The notes beneath the pieces were generated by a model. The model did no database searches and was not told the DNA's origin. It worked only from the letters and a program-made list of their open reading frames with translations. From an uncultured Erythrobacter sp. (GTDB taxonomy: Bacteria > Pseudomonadota > Alphaproteobacteria > Sphingomonadales > Sphingomonadaceae): a stretch of DNA of 64,000 bases. Position 1 is the first letter of the stretch. Each line of letters begins with the position of its first letter. Position numbers and translations under genes: made by a program. Location: the NCBI GenBank assembly GCA_947503155.1, contig CANNCL010000003.1, positions 434,001 through 498,000 on the forward strand. The letters run 5' to 3'. Shown piece by piece: positions 17,529 through 27,930 of the stretch.

Positions 17529-17943
17529 CCACATCGGGGTCGCAACCCCTTCCATCGCAGATTCCATCACGCATTACCGCGATGTGATGGGCGCTACCTC
17601 GATCAGCACGCCGTTCGACTTGCCCGAACAAGGCGTGAAGGTCTGTTTTGTCGATACGCCTACGGATACGGGCCTAAACGGCACGCAGATCGAACTCATC
17701 GAACCTTTCGATGACGCCTCGCCCATCAACGGGTTCCTCGCCAAAAACCCGGCGGGCGGGCAGCATCACGTTTGTTTCGAAGTGCCTGACATCGCCGCCG
17801 CGCGCGCCGAATTTGAAGGGATGGGCAAACGCATCCTCGGCCCGACGCGCATCGGCGCGCATGGCACGCCGATTTTCTTCCTGCATCCCAAAGATATGCA
17901 AGGTATGCTGACCGAGATCATGGAAACCCCCATAGACCACTAA
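17509..17943 (+). CDS. mce: Methylmalonyl-CoA epimerase
   Basis: Interconverts the 2S and 2R forms of methylmalonyl-CoA between carboxylase and mutase. The 144-residue glyoxalase-fold protein begins LGRLNHIGVA (metal ligand His8), continues GTQIELIEP, then GGQHHVCFEV and ends LTEIMETP, the usual metal-ligand spacing. TTG at 17509 is chosen because AGGAG is 7 bases upstream and the product length is typical; a longer upstream reading would overlap the previous gene extensively. Confidence 0.93.
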   Translation: MKLGRLNHIGVATPSIADSITHYRDVMGATSISTPFDLPEQGVKVCFVDTPTDTGLNGTQIELIEPFDDASPINGFLAKNPAGGQHHVCFEVPDIAAARAEFEGMGKRILGPTRIGAHGTPIFFLHPKDMQGMLTEIMETPIDH

Positions 17944-18014
17944 TGCCGGGCGCTCACTAAACCTGTTCATTAGTGTAGCTTTCGCCTGTGCAGCGATTGT
18001 GCTTAGAGACGCGC

Positions 18015-20279
18015 ATGACTCAGAAACCGACACCCGCCGACTGGAACGCCCTTGCCGAAAAAGAGAGCAGGGGCCGCGATCTCACTTGGGAAACGCCAGA
18101 AGGATTTGCGATCAAACCGCTCTATACAGCGGAAGATCACGAGGGGTTTGATCCCGGCCTGCCCGGATTTGGCCCGTTCACGCGCGGTGTAAAGGCGTCG
18201 ATGTATGCCGGGCGTCCGTGGACCATCCGGCAATATGCGGGTTTTTCCACCGCAGAAGAATCCAACGCATTTTATCGCCGCAATTTGGCGATGGGGCAAA
18301 AGGGGCTGAGCGTCGCTTTCGACCTCGCCACCCACCGCGGATATGACAGCGATCATGCGCGCGTAACCGGCGATGTCGGCAAGGCGGGCGTCGCGATTGA
18401 TACGGTCGCCGATATGCAGATCCTGTTCGATCAAATCCCGCTCGACACGATGTCTGTTTCCATGACGATGAACGGTGCGGTCATCCCGATCCTGGCGTTT
18501 TATATCGTCGCGGGCGAACGTCAGGGTGTGGGGCCAGAAAAGCTGTCAGGCACGATCCAGAACGACATTCTCAAAGAATTCATGGTCCGCAACACATACA
18601 TTTATCCGCCCGAACCCAGTATGCGGATTGTGTCGGATATCATCGCATACACATCCGCCAACATGCCGAAATTCAACAGTATTTCGATCAGCGGCTATCA
18701 TATGCATGAGGCCGGTGCGACGGCGGTTCAGGAACTCGCTTTTACCATTGCGGACGGCAAAGAATATGTGACCCGCGCGATGGCCACGGGCCTTGATATT
18801 GATGCGTTCGCAGGGCGGCTCTCATTCTTCTTTGGGATCGGCATGAACTTTTTCATGGAGATCGCCAAACTGCGCGCCGCTCGTACGCTTTGGTACCGGG
18901 TGATGGACGGGCTGGGCGCGCAAAGCGACCGATCAAAAATGCTGCGCACACATTGCCAGACGTCTGGTGTGAGCTTGCAGGAACAAGACCCGTATAACAA
19001 CGTCATGCGCACCACGATTGAGGCGCTCGCTGCGACATTGGGCGGCACGCAATCGCTGCACACCAATGCGCTGGACGAAGCCATCGCGCTGCCCACTGAT
19101 TTCTCCGCCCGGATCGCGCGCAACACGCAATTGGTGCTGCAAGAAGAAAGCGGGATCACCAATGTCGTCGATCCGCTGGGTGGTTCGCATTACATTGAGG
19201 CGCTGACCGCGACTTTGGTGGAAGAGGCAGAGAAGCTGATCGCAGAAGTAGATCAGGCGGGCGGCATGACCGCCTATGTCGACACAGGCGCGCCGAAAGC
19301 AGCGATTGAACGCGCGGCGGCAGAGAAACAGACCAGCGTGGATAAGGGCGACACTGTGATCGTCGGGGTCAACAAATACCGCAAAGACAAAGAAGACCCG
19401 ATCGAAACGCTCGACATTGATAATGCGGCGGTGCGCAGCAGTCAGATCGAACGGATCGCAAAGGTTCGCGCAGGCCGCGATGAGGCCGCGTGTCAGGCGG
19501 CTCTGAAGGCTCTGACCGAGGCGGCATCAGCAAACCCGGCAACGCACCGCGAAGCCATCGAGAGTGGCCGCGATGAAAATGGCATTCCGCTTCCTCCGTC
19601 AAAGATCGCTGAGCTGGAGAAGCAAGCGGATGTGAACCTGCTGTCCCGCGCAGTGGACGCCGCGCGTCACGATGCGACTTTGGGCGAGATATCATCAGCG
19701 ATGGGCGATGTGTTCGGTCGCCATGACGCGGTGCCTCAACCGGTGAGCGGCGTGTACAAAAGCGCGTATGAATTTGATCAACGCTGGGCGCAGGTCACAG
19801 GCGGCGTCGATGCTGTGGAACGGCGATTGGGCCGCAAACCGCGCATCATGGTCGCCAAAATGGGGCAAGACGGACATGACCGGGGCGCGAATGTGATTGC
19901 GTCAGCTTTTAACGATATGGGCTTCGAGGTCGTCTCCGGTCCGTTGTTCCAAACACCCGAAGAAACGCGCGACATGGCCTTGCGCAAGGATGTGGATGTG
20001 ATCGGCGCTTCGTCGCTCGCCGCTGGTCATAAAACCTTGATCCCGGAACTGATCCGATTGCTGAAAGAGGCCGGGCGCAGCGATATCAAAGTCACCGCAG
20101 GCGGCGTGATCCCGGCGTCAGATTATGACTTCCTGCGCGAAGCAGGGGTGCAGGGTATCTATGGGCCGGGTTCGAATGTGATCGAATGCGCGGCGGATAT
20201 TCTGACGCTGCTGGGGCATAATATGCCGCCGCCCGGAGAATCGGTGGATGACGGGATTGAGGGCGAGGCGGCGGAGTGA
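18015..20279 (+). CDS. scpA: Methylmalonyl-CoA mutase
   Basis: A B12-dependent enzyme that converts (R)-methylmalonyl-CoA to succinyl-CoA. The 754-residue single-chain form has the substrate-binding barrel first ([47 protein letters not shown]) and the cobalamin domain at the C-terminus. The Co-ligand His621 is in [11 protein letters not shown], followed by [14 protein letters not shown] 18015 is used; nine further residues could be read from upstream. It ends with a GTGA overlap into the next gene. Confidence 0.96.
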   Translation: MTQKPTPADWNALAEKESRGRDLTWETPEGFAIKPLYTAEDHEGFDPGLPGFGPFTRGVKASMYAGRPWTIRQYAGFSTAEESNAFYRRNLAMGQKGLSVAFDLATHRGYDSDHARVTGDVGKAGVAIDTVADMQILFDQIPLDTMSVSMTMNGAVIPILAFYIVAGERQGVGPEKLSGTIQNDILKEFMVRNTYIYPPEPSMRIVSDIIAYTSANMPKFNSISISGYHMHEAGATAVQELAFTIADGKEYVTRAMATGLDIDAFAGRLSFFFGIGMNFFMEIAKLRAARTLWYRVMDGLGAQSDRSKMLRTHCQTSGVSLQEQDPYNNVMRTTIEALAATLGGTQSLHTNALDEAIALPTDFSARIARNTQLVLQEESGITNVVDPLGGSHYIEALTATLVEEAEKLIAEVDQAGGMTAYVDTGAPKAAIERAAAEKQTSVDKGDTVIVGVNKYRKDKEDPIETLDIDNAAVRSSQIERIAKVRAGRDEAACQAALKALTEAASANPATHREAIESGRDENGIPLPPSKIAELEKQADVNLLSRAVDAARHDATLGEISSAMGDVFGRHDAVPQPVSGVYKSAYEFDQRWAQVTGGVDAVERRLGRKPRIMVAKMGQDGHDRGANVIASAFNDMGFEVVSGPLFQTPEETRDMALRKDVDVIGASSLAAGHKTLIPELIRLLKEAGRSDIKVTAGGVIPASDYDFLREAGVQGIYGPGSNVIECAADILTLLGHNMPPPGESVDDGIEGEAAE

Positions 20280-21130
20280 TTGCGCTATTGCTTGCCGGGG
20301 CGGCTGCCTCTCTGACGCCGCCGCAACTTGATCCGCAGCCGGTGACGATTGGCGAGCAATATACGCTTGAGGCCATCGGGGCGGAGCGGACGGTCAATGT
20401 GATCCTCCCGCCCGACTACGATGCCGAGCCGGAGCGGCGCTGGCCGGTGATTTACCAATTGGACGGAGCAATCCGGCAAGACCTGATGATGGGGGTTGGC
20501 CTTATGCGCTGGGGTGCGTTGTGGGGGCGCAACAAGGACGCGATTATCGTCGGGATCGAGACGAAAGACCGCCAGCGCGAATTGCTCCCGCCGACCGCAG
20601 ATGCGGATGAGCAGGGTAACTGGCCCAGTGCGGGAGAAAGCGCCGGTTTCCGCCAATGGCTTACCGGCATTGTCAAACCCATGATCGAGGCCCGCTATCG
20701 CCACGATGGCACCGCGTATCTGGTCGGCGAAAGCGCGGCAGGGCATTTCGTGGTAGAGACATGGGCCGATGCGCCCGACCTGTTCACCGGATACGCTGCG
20801 ATCTCTCCCAGCCTGCAATGGGATGGCGAGGCGCTAAGCCGCCGTCTGGCAGGTGAGGGCGAGACGATACGCCCGCAAATTTATCTATCCTTGGCGGACG
20901 AAGGCGGGCCTACCGAGAGCGGTATGGAACGTCTGCTGGCAAGCCTTCCAGCAACCCAGCCCTTCTGCTTTTCCGATCGCCGGACCGACCTGGTCCATGC
21001 CAACAGCCTCCACGGCCTTTTGCCCGAAGCCTTGCAATACCTAGTGGAAACCGATGCCAACTGGCTGGCGGAATACGGCCTGATTCTGCGCTGTGAACGC
21101 CGTGGGCCGACGCGCAGCGAGGCGCAGTGA
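20276..21130 (+). CDS. Esterase of the alpha/beta-hydrolase (Fes/YbbA-like) family
   Basis: A 284-residue protein with a short hydrophobic N-terminus ([17 protein letters not shown]) that may direct export. YQLDGA and the nucleophile elbow GESAAG (Ser153) match enterochelin-esterase-like hydrolases; a candidate catalytic His is in HANSLHG. GTG 20276 overlaps the mutase stop. Substrate unknown; nothing ties it to propionate metabolism except position. Confidence 0.8.
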   Translation: MIALLLAGAAASLTPPQLDPQPVTIGEQYTLEAIGAERTVNVILPPDYDAEPERRWPVIYQLDGAIRQDLMMGVGLMRWGALWGRNKDAIIVGIETKDRQRELLPPTADADEQGNWPSAGESAGFRQWLTGIVKPMIEARYRHDGTAYLVGESAAGHFVVETWADAPDLFTGYAAISPSLQWDGEALSRRLAGEGETIRPQIYLSLADEGGPTESGMERLLASLPATQPFCFSDRRTDLVHANSLHGLLPEALQYLVETDANWLAEYGLILRCERRGPTRSEAQ

Positions 21131-21921
21131 GCCTCGGCTTTAGCGTCAACACTTTGCTGCCAAAGGCGCGCGGAGGTGGGCAATTGCGCATGGGGCTGGT
21201 GAAGTTGGAAGAAGGCGAGTGGCTTCAACCCGCGCCCGATCTGGCGGGCCGGCACAAGGGTTTCGCAGAATGGCCCGAAGGTATCCAACTCACACCAGAA
21301 GCCGAAGCGCCCGGCCAAGAACTCGCCGCCATGCTTGGTACGTCCGGCGCGTTGCCTGAGGCGGCGCTATCCGCCCACGAAGATATGTGCCTGCTCATAC
21401 AAGACCGCGATGATGCACCCTACAAGCTCATCGGAGCCGCCGTCGCTTGGCCCTCTGACTGGCACCCTAAGGACAAGATCGGCCTGCCGCTGCGCGCGCT
21501 TCATGCGCCGATTGCTGGCTATGAGGAGCAGCTGGCGAGCGGTGTGGACCGTTTTATGACGACGCTCAAACCGGGGGCGATCTATGGGCGCTGCAATTGG
21601 TTTATTGCCGCCACCAGAGCGCGCCGCTGGTTACAGGATCGCAGTCCAGCGGATGCATTCGCGCATGTCACCGCCGAAAATGCGGGGGAGGCTTTGTTTG
21701 TCCGCTCCGAACGCCAAACGCTTAGGCGGCTTCCAAAAACAGGTGCGATCCTGTTTACCATCGGCATTTATGTGGAGCCGCTTGGTCATCTAAACCCCGG
21801 CAACATCACAATGCTGGCAGACGCCGCGCAGAGCCTTGTAAAAGGGGAGGGTGATCGCCGCGGCGCACCGGCCTATGCTGATGCGCTCTCGCAATATGCC
21901 AACCAAGGAGCACAGCCATGA
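21127..21921 (+). CDS. DUF3445 / heme-dependent oxidative N-demethylase-like protein
   Basis: A 264-residue protein. It resembles the DUF3445 family in HEDMCLLIQD, the block WHPKDKIGLPLRALHAPIAG, the RFMTTLKPG stretch, RCNWFIA and VRSERQTLRRLP. Members are annotated as heme-dependent oxidative N-demethylase family proteins; actual activity is rarely known. GTG 21127 overlaps the esterase stop by 4 bp, and the stop overlaps the next ATG by 4 bp. Confidence 0.82.
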   Translation: MSLGFSVNTLLPKARGGGQLRMGLVKLEEGEWLQPAPDLAGRHKGFAEWPEGIQLTPEAEAPGQELAAMLGTSGALPEAALSAHEDMCLLIQDRDDAPYKLIGAAVAWPSDWHPKDKIGLPLRALHAPIAGYEEQLASGVDRFMTTLKPGAIYGRCNWFIAATRARRWLQDRSPADAFAHVTAENAGEALFVRSERQTLRRLPKTGAILFTIGIYVEPLGHLNPGNITMLADAAQSLVKGEGDRRGAPAYADALSQYANQGAQP

Positions 21922-22328
21922 TTTCTGCACTGTTATTGATGATGCTGGGCATCAAGGATGACCTGCCGGTCTGCGACGAAGAAGCAGCGGAACGCGGCGT
22001 TCAGATTGAAATGAACATCTGCGCTCAGAGAGAATACCTCATCGCTGATGCAGAATTGAACGCGCAATGGTCGATCACGCGCGAAGACATGCAGCAGCGC
22101 GACGCGGATTTCGCACAATATGCGGACCCGTCATGGGATGATCGTCCCGGTTATTTCGCCACCCTGCTGGAGGCTCAGCGGGCCTGGATCGAGTACCGCG
22201 ACGCGCACTGCCGCAGCGAGGGTTATGGCGCACGCGGAGGGAGTTTGGAGCCGCTGCTGGTGTCAACCTGCAAGACTGCTCTCACGAATGCCCGCACTCA
22301 GGAATTGCGTGAATTGATCCTACCATAG
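21918..22328 (+). CDS. LprI-like (DUF1311) protein
   Basis: A 136-residue protein with a hydrophobic start (MISALLLMMLGI) and four Cys (19, 35, about 98 and 117). The pattern YLIADAELNAQW, then LEAQRAWIEYRDAHC, GGSLEPLL and LTNARTQELREL is that of the LprI N-terminal (DUF1311) family, some of which inhibit lysozyme. Likely exported with two disulfides. ATGA overlap with the previous gene. Its role in the cluster is unclear. Confidence 0.85.
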   Translation: MISALLLMMLGIKDDLPVCDEEAAERGVQIEMNICAQREYLIADAELNAQWSITREDMQQRDADFAQYADPSWDDRPGYFATLLEAQRAWIEYRDAHCRSEGYGARGGSLEPLLVSTCKTALTNARTQELRELILP

Positions 22329-22410
22329 GAAAGGCACAATTCAGCTAGGTTGCGTGGACCTCAAGCGCGCGGCATAGGCATTCATAGATTCACTGCCTTC
22401 GGAGGCTCGT

Positions 22411-24447
22411 TTGTTTTCTAAGATCCTGATTGCCAATCGCGGTGAAATTGCCTGCCGCGTTATCCAGACGGCCCAAAAGATGGGGATCGCCACAGTCGCG
22501 GTCTATTCCGATGCGGATCGAAATGCGCCCTTTGTGCGGATGGCGGATGAGGCGGTGCATATTGGCGCTTCGCCTGCGGCGGAAAGCTATCTGATCCCGG
22601 AAAAGATCATTGCGGCGTGCAAAGAAACGGGCGCAGAGGCGGTCCATCCCGGCTATGGTTTCCTATCCGAACGCGCGAGTTTTGTGGAGGCTTTGGCTGC
22701 TGAAAACATCGCCTTTATCGGGCCGCCTGCTGGCGCAATCGCCGCGATGGGCGACAAGATTGAATCGAAGAAATTGGCCAAAGCGGCAGGCGTCAACACC
22801 GTGCCGGGCAGCCCGGAAGCGATTGAAAGCACCGAAGAAGCGCTGAAATGGGCCAACGATATCGGTTATCCGGTGATGATGAAGGCCAGCGCGGGCGGCG
22901 GCGGCAAGGGTATGCGCCTTGCGTGGAATGACACCGATGTGAACGAAGGGTTCGAAGCCACGCGGCGCGAAGGCCTAAACTCCTTTGGTGATGACCGTGT
23001 TTTCATCGAAAAATTCATCGAAGATCCGCGCCATATCGAAATTCAGATCCTTGGCGATAAACACGGCAATATCCTCTACCTCAACGAACGCGAATGCAGC
23101 ATTCAGCGCCGTCACCAAAAGGTCGTAGAAGAAGCGCCATCGCCGTTTGTGACGCCCAAAATGCGCAAAGCGATGGGGGAGCAATCGGTCGCTCTATCGC
23201 GCGCGGTGGAGTATCATAGCGCGGGTACAGTCGAGCTGATCGTGAGCGGGGCAGATCCGTCGGGTGAGAGCTTTTACTTCCTCGAAATGAACACCCGTTT
23301 GCAGGTCGAACATCCTGTGACAGAAGCGATCACTGGGATTGATCTGGTCGAACAGATGATCCGCGTGGCGGCGGGTGAAGAATTGTCGATGACGCAGGAT
23401 GATATCGGCATTGATGGTTGGTCGATAGAAAACCGCGTCTATGCCGAAGATCCTTACCGCGGATTTTTGCCGTCCACGGGCCGCTTGGTCGAATATTCGC
23501 CATCGGTCACTGGCTGGACCAACACCGGCGCGGTGCAAGGCAAAGAGCGGCGCGGGGTCGAGCACGGCGCGGGCGGCATCCGCGTGGATGACGGCGTTTT
23601 CGAAGGGGGCGAGGTTTCCATCTTCTATGACCCGATGATCGCAAAACTGATCACATGGGCGCCCACACGCGATGAAGCCGCCGATCTGCAAGTCGAAGCG
23701 CTCGACAAGTTTCGGATCAAAGGGCTGGGCCACAATGTCGATTTCCTCAGCGCCATTATGCAACATGACCGGTTCCGCTCTGGCGAACTGACAACAGGGT
23801 TCATCGCAGAGGAATATCCTGACGGCTTTACCGGAGCGCCCGCTGATGAGGCTTGGCTGCGCCAGTTAGCGGCTCTGTTTGCGGGCGCTGAATTTGATCA
23901 ACAAGTGCGCGCGCGCCAGATATCTGGGCAACTCAATGGCGCGGATAATCCGCCATCTGCTTGGATGGTGAAAATCGGTGATCAGTCCTTTGACGTAATG
24001 CTGGAGGCCGGCGGCGCAACCGTCGATGGCGTTCGCATCAATGGCACATGGGATTGGGAGGTTGGCGGCACCTTTGCGCATGTCACCGGCGACAATGAAA
24101 TGACCGTGCAGATCGACCGGATCGGGGTGCGGTGGCGGATCACGACGCGCGGCGCCTCGCATGAGGCGCTGGTTCTGCCTGCCAAGCTTGCTCCGTTGGC
24201 CCGGCACATGATCGAAAAAGAGCCGCCTGATCTGTCCAAAATGCTGATCTGTCCAATGCCCGGAATGCTGATGAAACTGCATGTAAGCGAAGGCGACGTG
24301 GTTCAGCCCGGACAGCCGCTGGCAACTGTTGAAGCGATGAAGATGGAGAACATCTTGCGCGCTGAGAAAGAGGCGACGGTCACGATTATCAACGCCAAAG
24401 AAGGCGAGAGCCTTGCGGTGGATGCAGTGATCTTGGAGCTGGAATAG
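22411..24447 (+). CDS. pccA: Propionyl-CoA carboxylase alpha subunit
   Basis: The biotin carboxylase/biotin carrier subunit. The 678-residue protein has the biotin carboxylase domain (KILIANRGEIACR at the start, the ATP loop ASAGGGGKGMRL, EMNTRLQVEHPVTE), a linker, and the biotinyl domain with EAMKM (biotin Lys644). TTG at 22411 is supported by GGAGG 5 bases upstream. Together with pccB it forms the carboxylase; 82 bases separate it from the LprI-like gene. Confidence 0.96.
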   Translation: MFSKILIANRGEIACRVIQTAQKMGIATVAVYSDADRNAPFVRMADEAVHIGASPAAESYLIPEKIIAACKETGAEAVHPGYGFLSERASFVEALAAENIAFIGPPAGAIAAMGDKIESKKLAKAAGVNTVPGSPEAIESTEEALKWANDIGYPVMMKASAGGGGKGMRLAWNDTDVNEGFEATRREGLNSFGDDRVFIEKFIEDPRHIEIQILGDKHGNILYLNERECSIQRRHQKVVEEAPSPFVTPKMRKAMGEQSVALSRAVEYHSAGTVELIVSGADPSGESFYFLEMNTRLQVEHPVTEAITGIDLVEQMIRVAAGEELSMTQDDIGIDGWSIENRVYAEDPYRGFLPSTGRLVEYSPSVTGWTNTGAVQGKERRGVEHGAGGIRVDDGVFEGGEVSIFYDPMIAKLITWAPTRDEAADLQVEALDKFRIKGLGHNVDFLSAIMQHDRFRSGELTTGFIAEEYPDGFTGAPADEAWLRQLAALFAGAEFDQQVRARQISGQLNGADNPPSAWMVKIGDQSFDVMLEAGGATVDGVRINGTWDWEVGGTFAHVTGDNEMTVQIDRIGVRWRITTRGASHEALVLPAKLAPLARHMIEKEPPDLSKMLICPMPGMLMKLHVSEGDVVQPGQPLATVEAMKMENILRAEKEATVTIINAKEGESLAVDAVILELE

Positions 24448-24668
24448 CGGCAGACCCTGCGCTGATTTGCTTACAATCTGAGTAAAATGCGTAAGCTTGT
24501 TTCTTCGGCGCAGTGCATTGTGTGCACCTGTTTGTACTGATCCGACAATCCGGGCCTTATAAGACGTTTTGTCCACGTCAACGCTGGCGGCACGCGCGCT
24601 TTTCAGAGAGAATCGCCTGCGTAGCTGATTCGATTTGGCCGGTAATTCAATCTGAGGAGGATCTCGCC

Positions 24669-24947
24669 GTGGCAAAGAAGGGTACAGGTTATTTCGACCG
24701 CAAAGGTCATTTCTTTAAAACTGGCCGAGAAGCCACGGAGAGCGATCTTGCGTCATTGCTCGGTCAGATCGGTGATGGCGAAAGTCTTGCGCCGGGCATC
24801 GCGCACATGCTGCTGGAACGCCGCAAAGAGGTGGAGCGGCTCTTTGCAGAACATGACGAGATGATGGCTGAAGAGACCGCAGCGAGCAGCGCCAAATTGA
24901 CCGATATTACCGACAAGGTCACAAAACTGCCGCGTTCCGCCAGTTAG
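24669..24947 (+). CDS. Small conserved-looking protein of unknown function
   Basis: A 92-residue protein from GTG 24669 with GAGGAGGA 8 bases upstream, the strongest SD in the region; longer upstream readings have no support. Sequence: MAKKGTGYFDRKGHFFKT, then a helical acidic middle (LERRKEVERLFAEHDEMM) and a polar end. No family was named. The 221 bases before it hold its probable promoter and a spaced GCTTAC/GTAAGC dyad. Confidence 0.7.
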   Translation: MAKKGTGYFDRKGHFFKTGREATESDLASLLGQIGDGESLAPGIAHMLLERRKEVERLFAEHDEMMAEETAASSAKLTDITDKVTKLPRSAS

Positions 24948-25041
24948 AAAACACCCAGTTAGGAAACGGGGAGCATTTGCGCGGCGTGATTGCTGATTCG
25001 ATTGGGCGAAGCTAGGATCTGCCAAAGACAGGAGAACAGAT

Positions 25042-25440
25042 TTGCCGCTTCCCATCACTTCCATCACCGCCGCGCTTTTGGCGCTTCTATTGCTAGCGCT
25101 GGCGATACAAACTGTGCGCAAACGTTTGGCGTTGAACGCGGCGTTTGGCGATGCAGAAGACCCCGGATTGATCGCCGCGAGCCGCAGTCACGGCAACTTG
25201 GCGGAACATGCTCCGATTGTTCTGATCATGCTGGCTTTGGTTGAAAATGCGGGGGCCAATGGCGGTTTGTTGACGGCAATCGCAGCAATGTTCGTAATTG
25301 GCCGAATTGCCCATGCTGTGGGTCTGCATCAGCCTTCTGCACCCGGCAAAGCGCCATTGTTGCGGCAAATCGGTGTCATTGCCACATGGCTGGTAATGCT
25401 GGGGCTGGCGGTCCTGATCCTGCTCGGCGCGGCGACCTAA
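25042..25440 (+). CDS. MAPEG family membrane protein
   Basis: A 132-residue protein with four hydrophobic helices. The motif SRSHGNLAEHAPIVL after the first helix and RIAHAVGLH before the last part match MAPEG proteins (membrane-associated eicosanoid/glutathione metabolism). TTG 25042 has AGGAG 8 bases upstream. Bacterial members are often glutathione-dependent; the substrate here is unknown. It converges on the cyclase gene with 10 bases between. Confidence 0.88.
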   Translation: MPLPITSITAALLALLLLALAIQTVRKRLALNAAFGDAEDPGLIAASRSHGNLAEHAPIVLIMLALVENAGANGGLLTAIAAMFVIGRIAHAVGLHQPSAPGKAPLLRQIGVIATWLVMLGLAVLILLGAAT

Positions 25441-25450
25441 GCCTCTATCC

Positions 25451-26221
25451 CTAAGCCTCAACCATCGCCACAGCGCGAATCCATCCGGCGCTGGCGCGTT
25501 CGATCTTCACCGGGAAACAGCTGAAGGTGAAACCATGCGCGGGCAGGGCTTCTAAATTGGTAAGCTTTTCGATCTGGTAATAGGGACGGATGCGGCCTGC
25601 TTTGTGCCCTTCCCAAATGATCGCGGGATCGCGCGTTTCGGCCCAGCGCTTTGCCGTGTGGCTGAACGGCGCATCCCAGCTCCACGCATCGGTGCCGACC
25701 ACTTCGACGCCGCGCTGCGTCAGCCACAATGTCGCCTCGGCCCCCAATCCGACGCCTTGATCGGTGAAATTATCGGTGCCGTAAACCGCACCCGATTGGA
25801 TGAGGACAATGTCGAGCGGCTTCAGATCGTAATCCATCGCCGAAAATGCCGCCTCAAGTTCCGCTGCCGTGACCACATGACCGCTGGGAAGATGCGAGAA
25901 ATCGAGCTTTACACCGGGCCTGAAAAACCGATCGAGCGGTGCTTCGTCAATGCTGGGCGCGGGGGCGGCGCCGTCATCCGTGGTTGAATGGTAATGCCAC
26001 GGGGCGTCCATATGGGTGCCGTTATGCGTGGACAATTCGAGCATTTCGACCGCCCAGCCTTCGCCATCCGGCAGGTCGTTTTTCTCAAGACCGGGGAAGA
26101 ACATCGCGATCTGCGCCCATGTGTCCTCATGCGTCATATATTGGATTTTGGGCCGCATGACCTCTGGATCGGAAATCACATCATTGGTGATCGGGATGGA
26201 GAGGTCGATGAAACGGGTCAT
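25451..26221 (-). CDS. Cyclase family (kynurenine-formamidase-like) metal hydrolase
   Basis: A 256-residue protein with the metal-binding motif STHNGTHMDAPWH (H66, H70, D72, H76) of the cyclase/PF04199 family. Members include kynurenine formamidase and other amidohydrolases. Its ATG overlaps the aroB stop by 4 bp, so it is translated as the third gene of aroK-aroB-cyclase. The tie to aromatic metabolism is suggestive only. Confidence 0.88.
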   Translation of the reverse strand: MTRFIDLSIPITNDVISDPEVMRPKIQYMTHEDTWAQIAMFFPGLEKNDLPDGEGWAVEMLELSTHNGTHMDAPWHYHSTTDDGAAPAPSIDEAPLDRFFRPGVKLDFSHLPSGHVVTAAELEAAFSAMDYDLKPLDIVLIQSGAVYGTDNFTDQGVGLGAEATLWLTQRGVEVVGTDAWSWDAPFSHTAKRWAETRDPAIIWEGHKAGRIRPYYQIEKLTNLEALPAHGFTFSCFPVKIERASAGWIRAVAMVEA

Positions 26222-27336
26222 GCGCGGTTTAGCTCCGTGTCCAAAAATTCGGCGACATCGGCCAATTCGACATCACGCGCCATATAGGCCGCGCCGATCC
26301 CTTTCATCAGAAGGAAGGGCAGCGTGTCGGCCTCCATCTTCTTGTCATGCCGCATGTGATCGACCAATCGCGCGCCGCCGCATTCCATCCCCAGCGCCGC
26401 GATTTCGGACGGCAGGCCGGACGCCGCAATCACAGCCGCGCTGCGCTGCGCATCTGCCGCTGACATTTCGCCGCGTCGCACCGAATATCGCGCGGCAAGC
26501 ACCATGCCCAGAGCCACCGCTTCGCCGTGGAGGAGGCGGTCGGAAAAACCGGTTTCCGCCTCCAAGGCGTGTCCGAATGTGTGACCCAAATTGAGCAATG
26601 CGCGAACGCCCGTCGTCTCGCGCTCATCCTCCGCCACGATCCGCGCTTTGGCGGCGATGCTGGTGGCGATGGCATGTGACAAAGCGGCGGGTTCGCGCGC
26701 AAGCACATCGGCGCCGTTCGCCTCCAGCCATTCGAAGAATTCCGCATCCCCAAGCAGGCCGTATTTTAGAACCTCGGCATAGCCAGCGCGCATTTCGCGG
26801 TCGGGCAGGGTGTTCAGAACCAGAGGGTCGATCAAGACGGCGGACGGCTGATGGAAAGCCCCGATCAGGTTCTTGCCCGCTTTGGTGTTGATCGCGGTTT
26901 TTCCGCCGACCGAACTGTCGACTTGCGCCAGCAAAGTGGTGGGAATTTGCACAAAGCCGCATCCGCGTTTCATCACGGCGCAGGCAAACCCGGTGAGGTC
27001 GCCAACGACCCCTCCGCCCAGCGCAAAGACATGATCGGAACGGGTGACGCCGAGCGTGAGCAGCCAATCGGTGAGGCGCTCCAGAACGGACCAACTCTTT
27101 GCACTTTCGCCCGGTTCCACGATAAACCAATCGGCCGAGTGGCCAGCCGCGCTCAGCGCCGCATCGACCCGCGAAGCGTAAAGCGTGTGGGTGCTCTTAT
27201 CGGCCACGAACGGAACAGCCCGCCCTCCAAAACTACGCAGAAAAGGTTCTGCTCGGTTCGCCAGATCGTCCAGCAAACCCGCCTCAATCGTCACATCATA
27301 AGCGCGCCCGGCCAGCGCAACATGAATTACAGCCAT
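26218..27336 (-). CDS. aroB: 3-dehydroquinate synthase
   Basis: The second shikimate step, DAHP to 3-dehydroquinate, NAD- and metal-dependent. The 372-residue protein has the NAD-binding ALGGGVVGDLTGF, QIPTTLLAQVDSSVGGKT, EVLKYGLL and the metal ligands in NLGHTFGHALE and LHGEAVALGM. It overlaps the aroK 3' end by 10 bp, as is usual for aroKB. Confidence 0.97.
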   Translation of the reverse strand: MAVIHVALAGRAYDVTIEAGLLDDLANRAEPFLRSFGGRAVPFVADKSTHTLYASRVDAALSAAGHSADWFIVEPGESAKSWSVLERLTDWLLTLGVTRSDHVFALGGGVVGDLTGFACAVMKRGCGFVQIPTTLLAQVDSSVGGKTAINTKAGKNLIGAFHQPSAVLIDPLVLNTLPDREMRAGYAEVLKYGLLGDAEFFEWLEANGADVLAREPAALSHAIATSIAAKARIVAEDERETTGVRALLNLGHTFGHALEAETGFSDRLLHGEAVALGMVLAARYSVRRGEMSAADAQRSAAVIAASGLPSEIAALGMECGGARLVDHMRHDKKMEADTLPFLLMKGIGAAYMARDVELADVAEFLDTELNRA

Positions 27337-27893
27337 TGATCAATCGCCTCTATTATCGCCCGTGCGGTGTCGGCATGGGGGCTGTCTTCGCTGCGTATGC
27401 GCAGCTGCGCCTCTGCATAAAGCGGCCCGCGCTTTTCCAGCAGAGCCGTCAGAATTTCCTTGGGATCGCCCCCTTGGAGCAGCGGGCGGGTGTTGCGCCG
27501 CGATGTCCGCTCCACCAAAGTGTCGATGTCGCAGTCGATCCAAACCGCCACGGCGCGCGTTAGGATCAAAGATCGCGTTTCATCGTCAACAAATGCTCCG
27601 CCGCCAGTGGCGATCACGCCTGCTTCTTCCTCGATCAGACGCGCGATCACGCGGCGTTCGCCGTCGCGAAAATATTCTTCGCCAAATTCGCTGAAAATCT
27701 CTGGGATGGTGCGCTGTGCCGCGTGTTCGATTGCATCGTCAGCATCGACAAAGTTGCGGCCAAGCATACTCGCCAGCCGCCGGCCCACGGTCGATTTGCC
27801 CGCACCCATCAATCCGACCAGCACCACCGGCCGGTCCAGCCGCTTCGCTATCTCGTCAATATCGGTCCGGGTTAAAGGTGCGTTTGCGGTCAT
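27327..27893 (-). CDS. aroK: Shikimate kinase
   Basis: Phosphorylates shikimate. The 188-residue protein has Walker A GLMGAGKS (27-34), the shikimate-binding VDADDAIE and FRDGERRVI, ATGGGAF, and RNTRPLL in the lid. About 20 extra N-terminal residues precede the fold. It is the first gene of the aro operon; its start faces a divergent gene whose upstream region contains a 13-bp tandem repeat. Confidence 0.96.
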   Translation of the reverse strand: MTANAPLTRTDIDEIAKRLDRPVVLVGLMGAGKSTVGRRLASMLGRNFVDADDAIEHAAQRTIPEIFSEFGEEYFRDGERRVIARLIEEEAGVIATGGGAFVDDETRSLILTRAVAVWIDCDIDTLVERTSRRNTRPLLQGGDPKEILTALLEKRGPLYAEAQLRIRSEDSPHADTARAIIEAIDQWL

Positions 27894-27930
27894 TGCCCCA
27901 CCGCCTATAGATGGGGTAGAGCGCGCGCAA

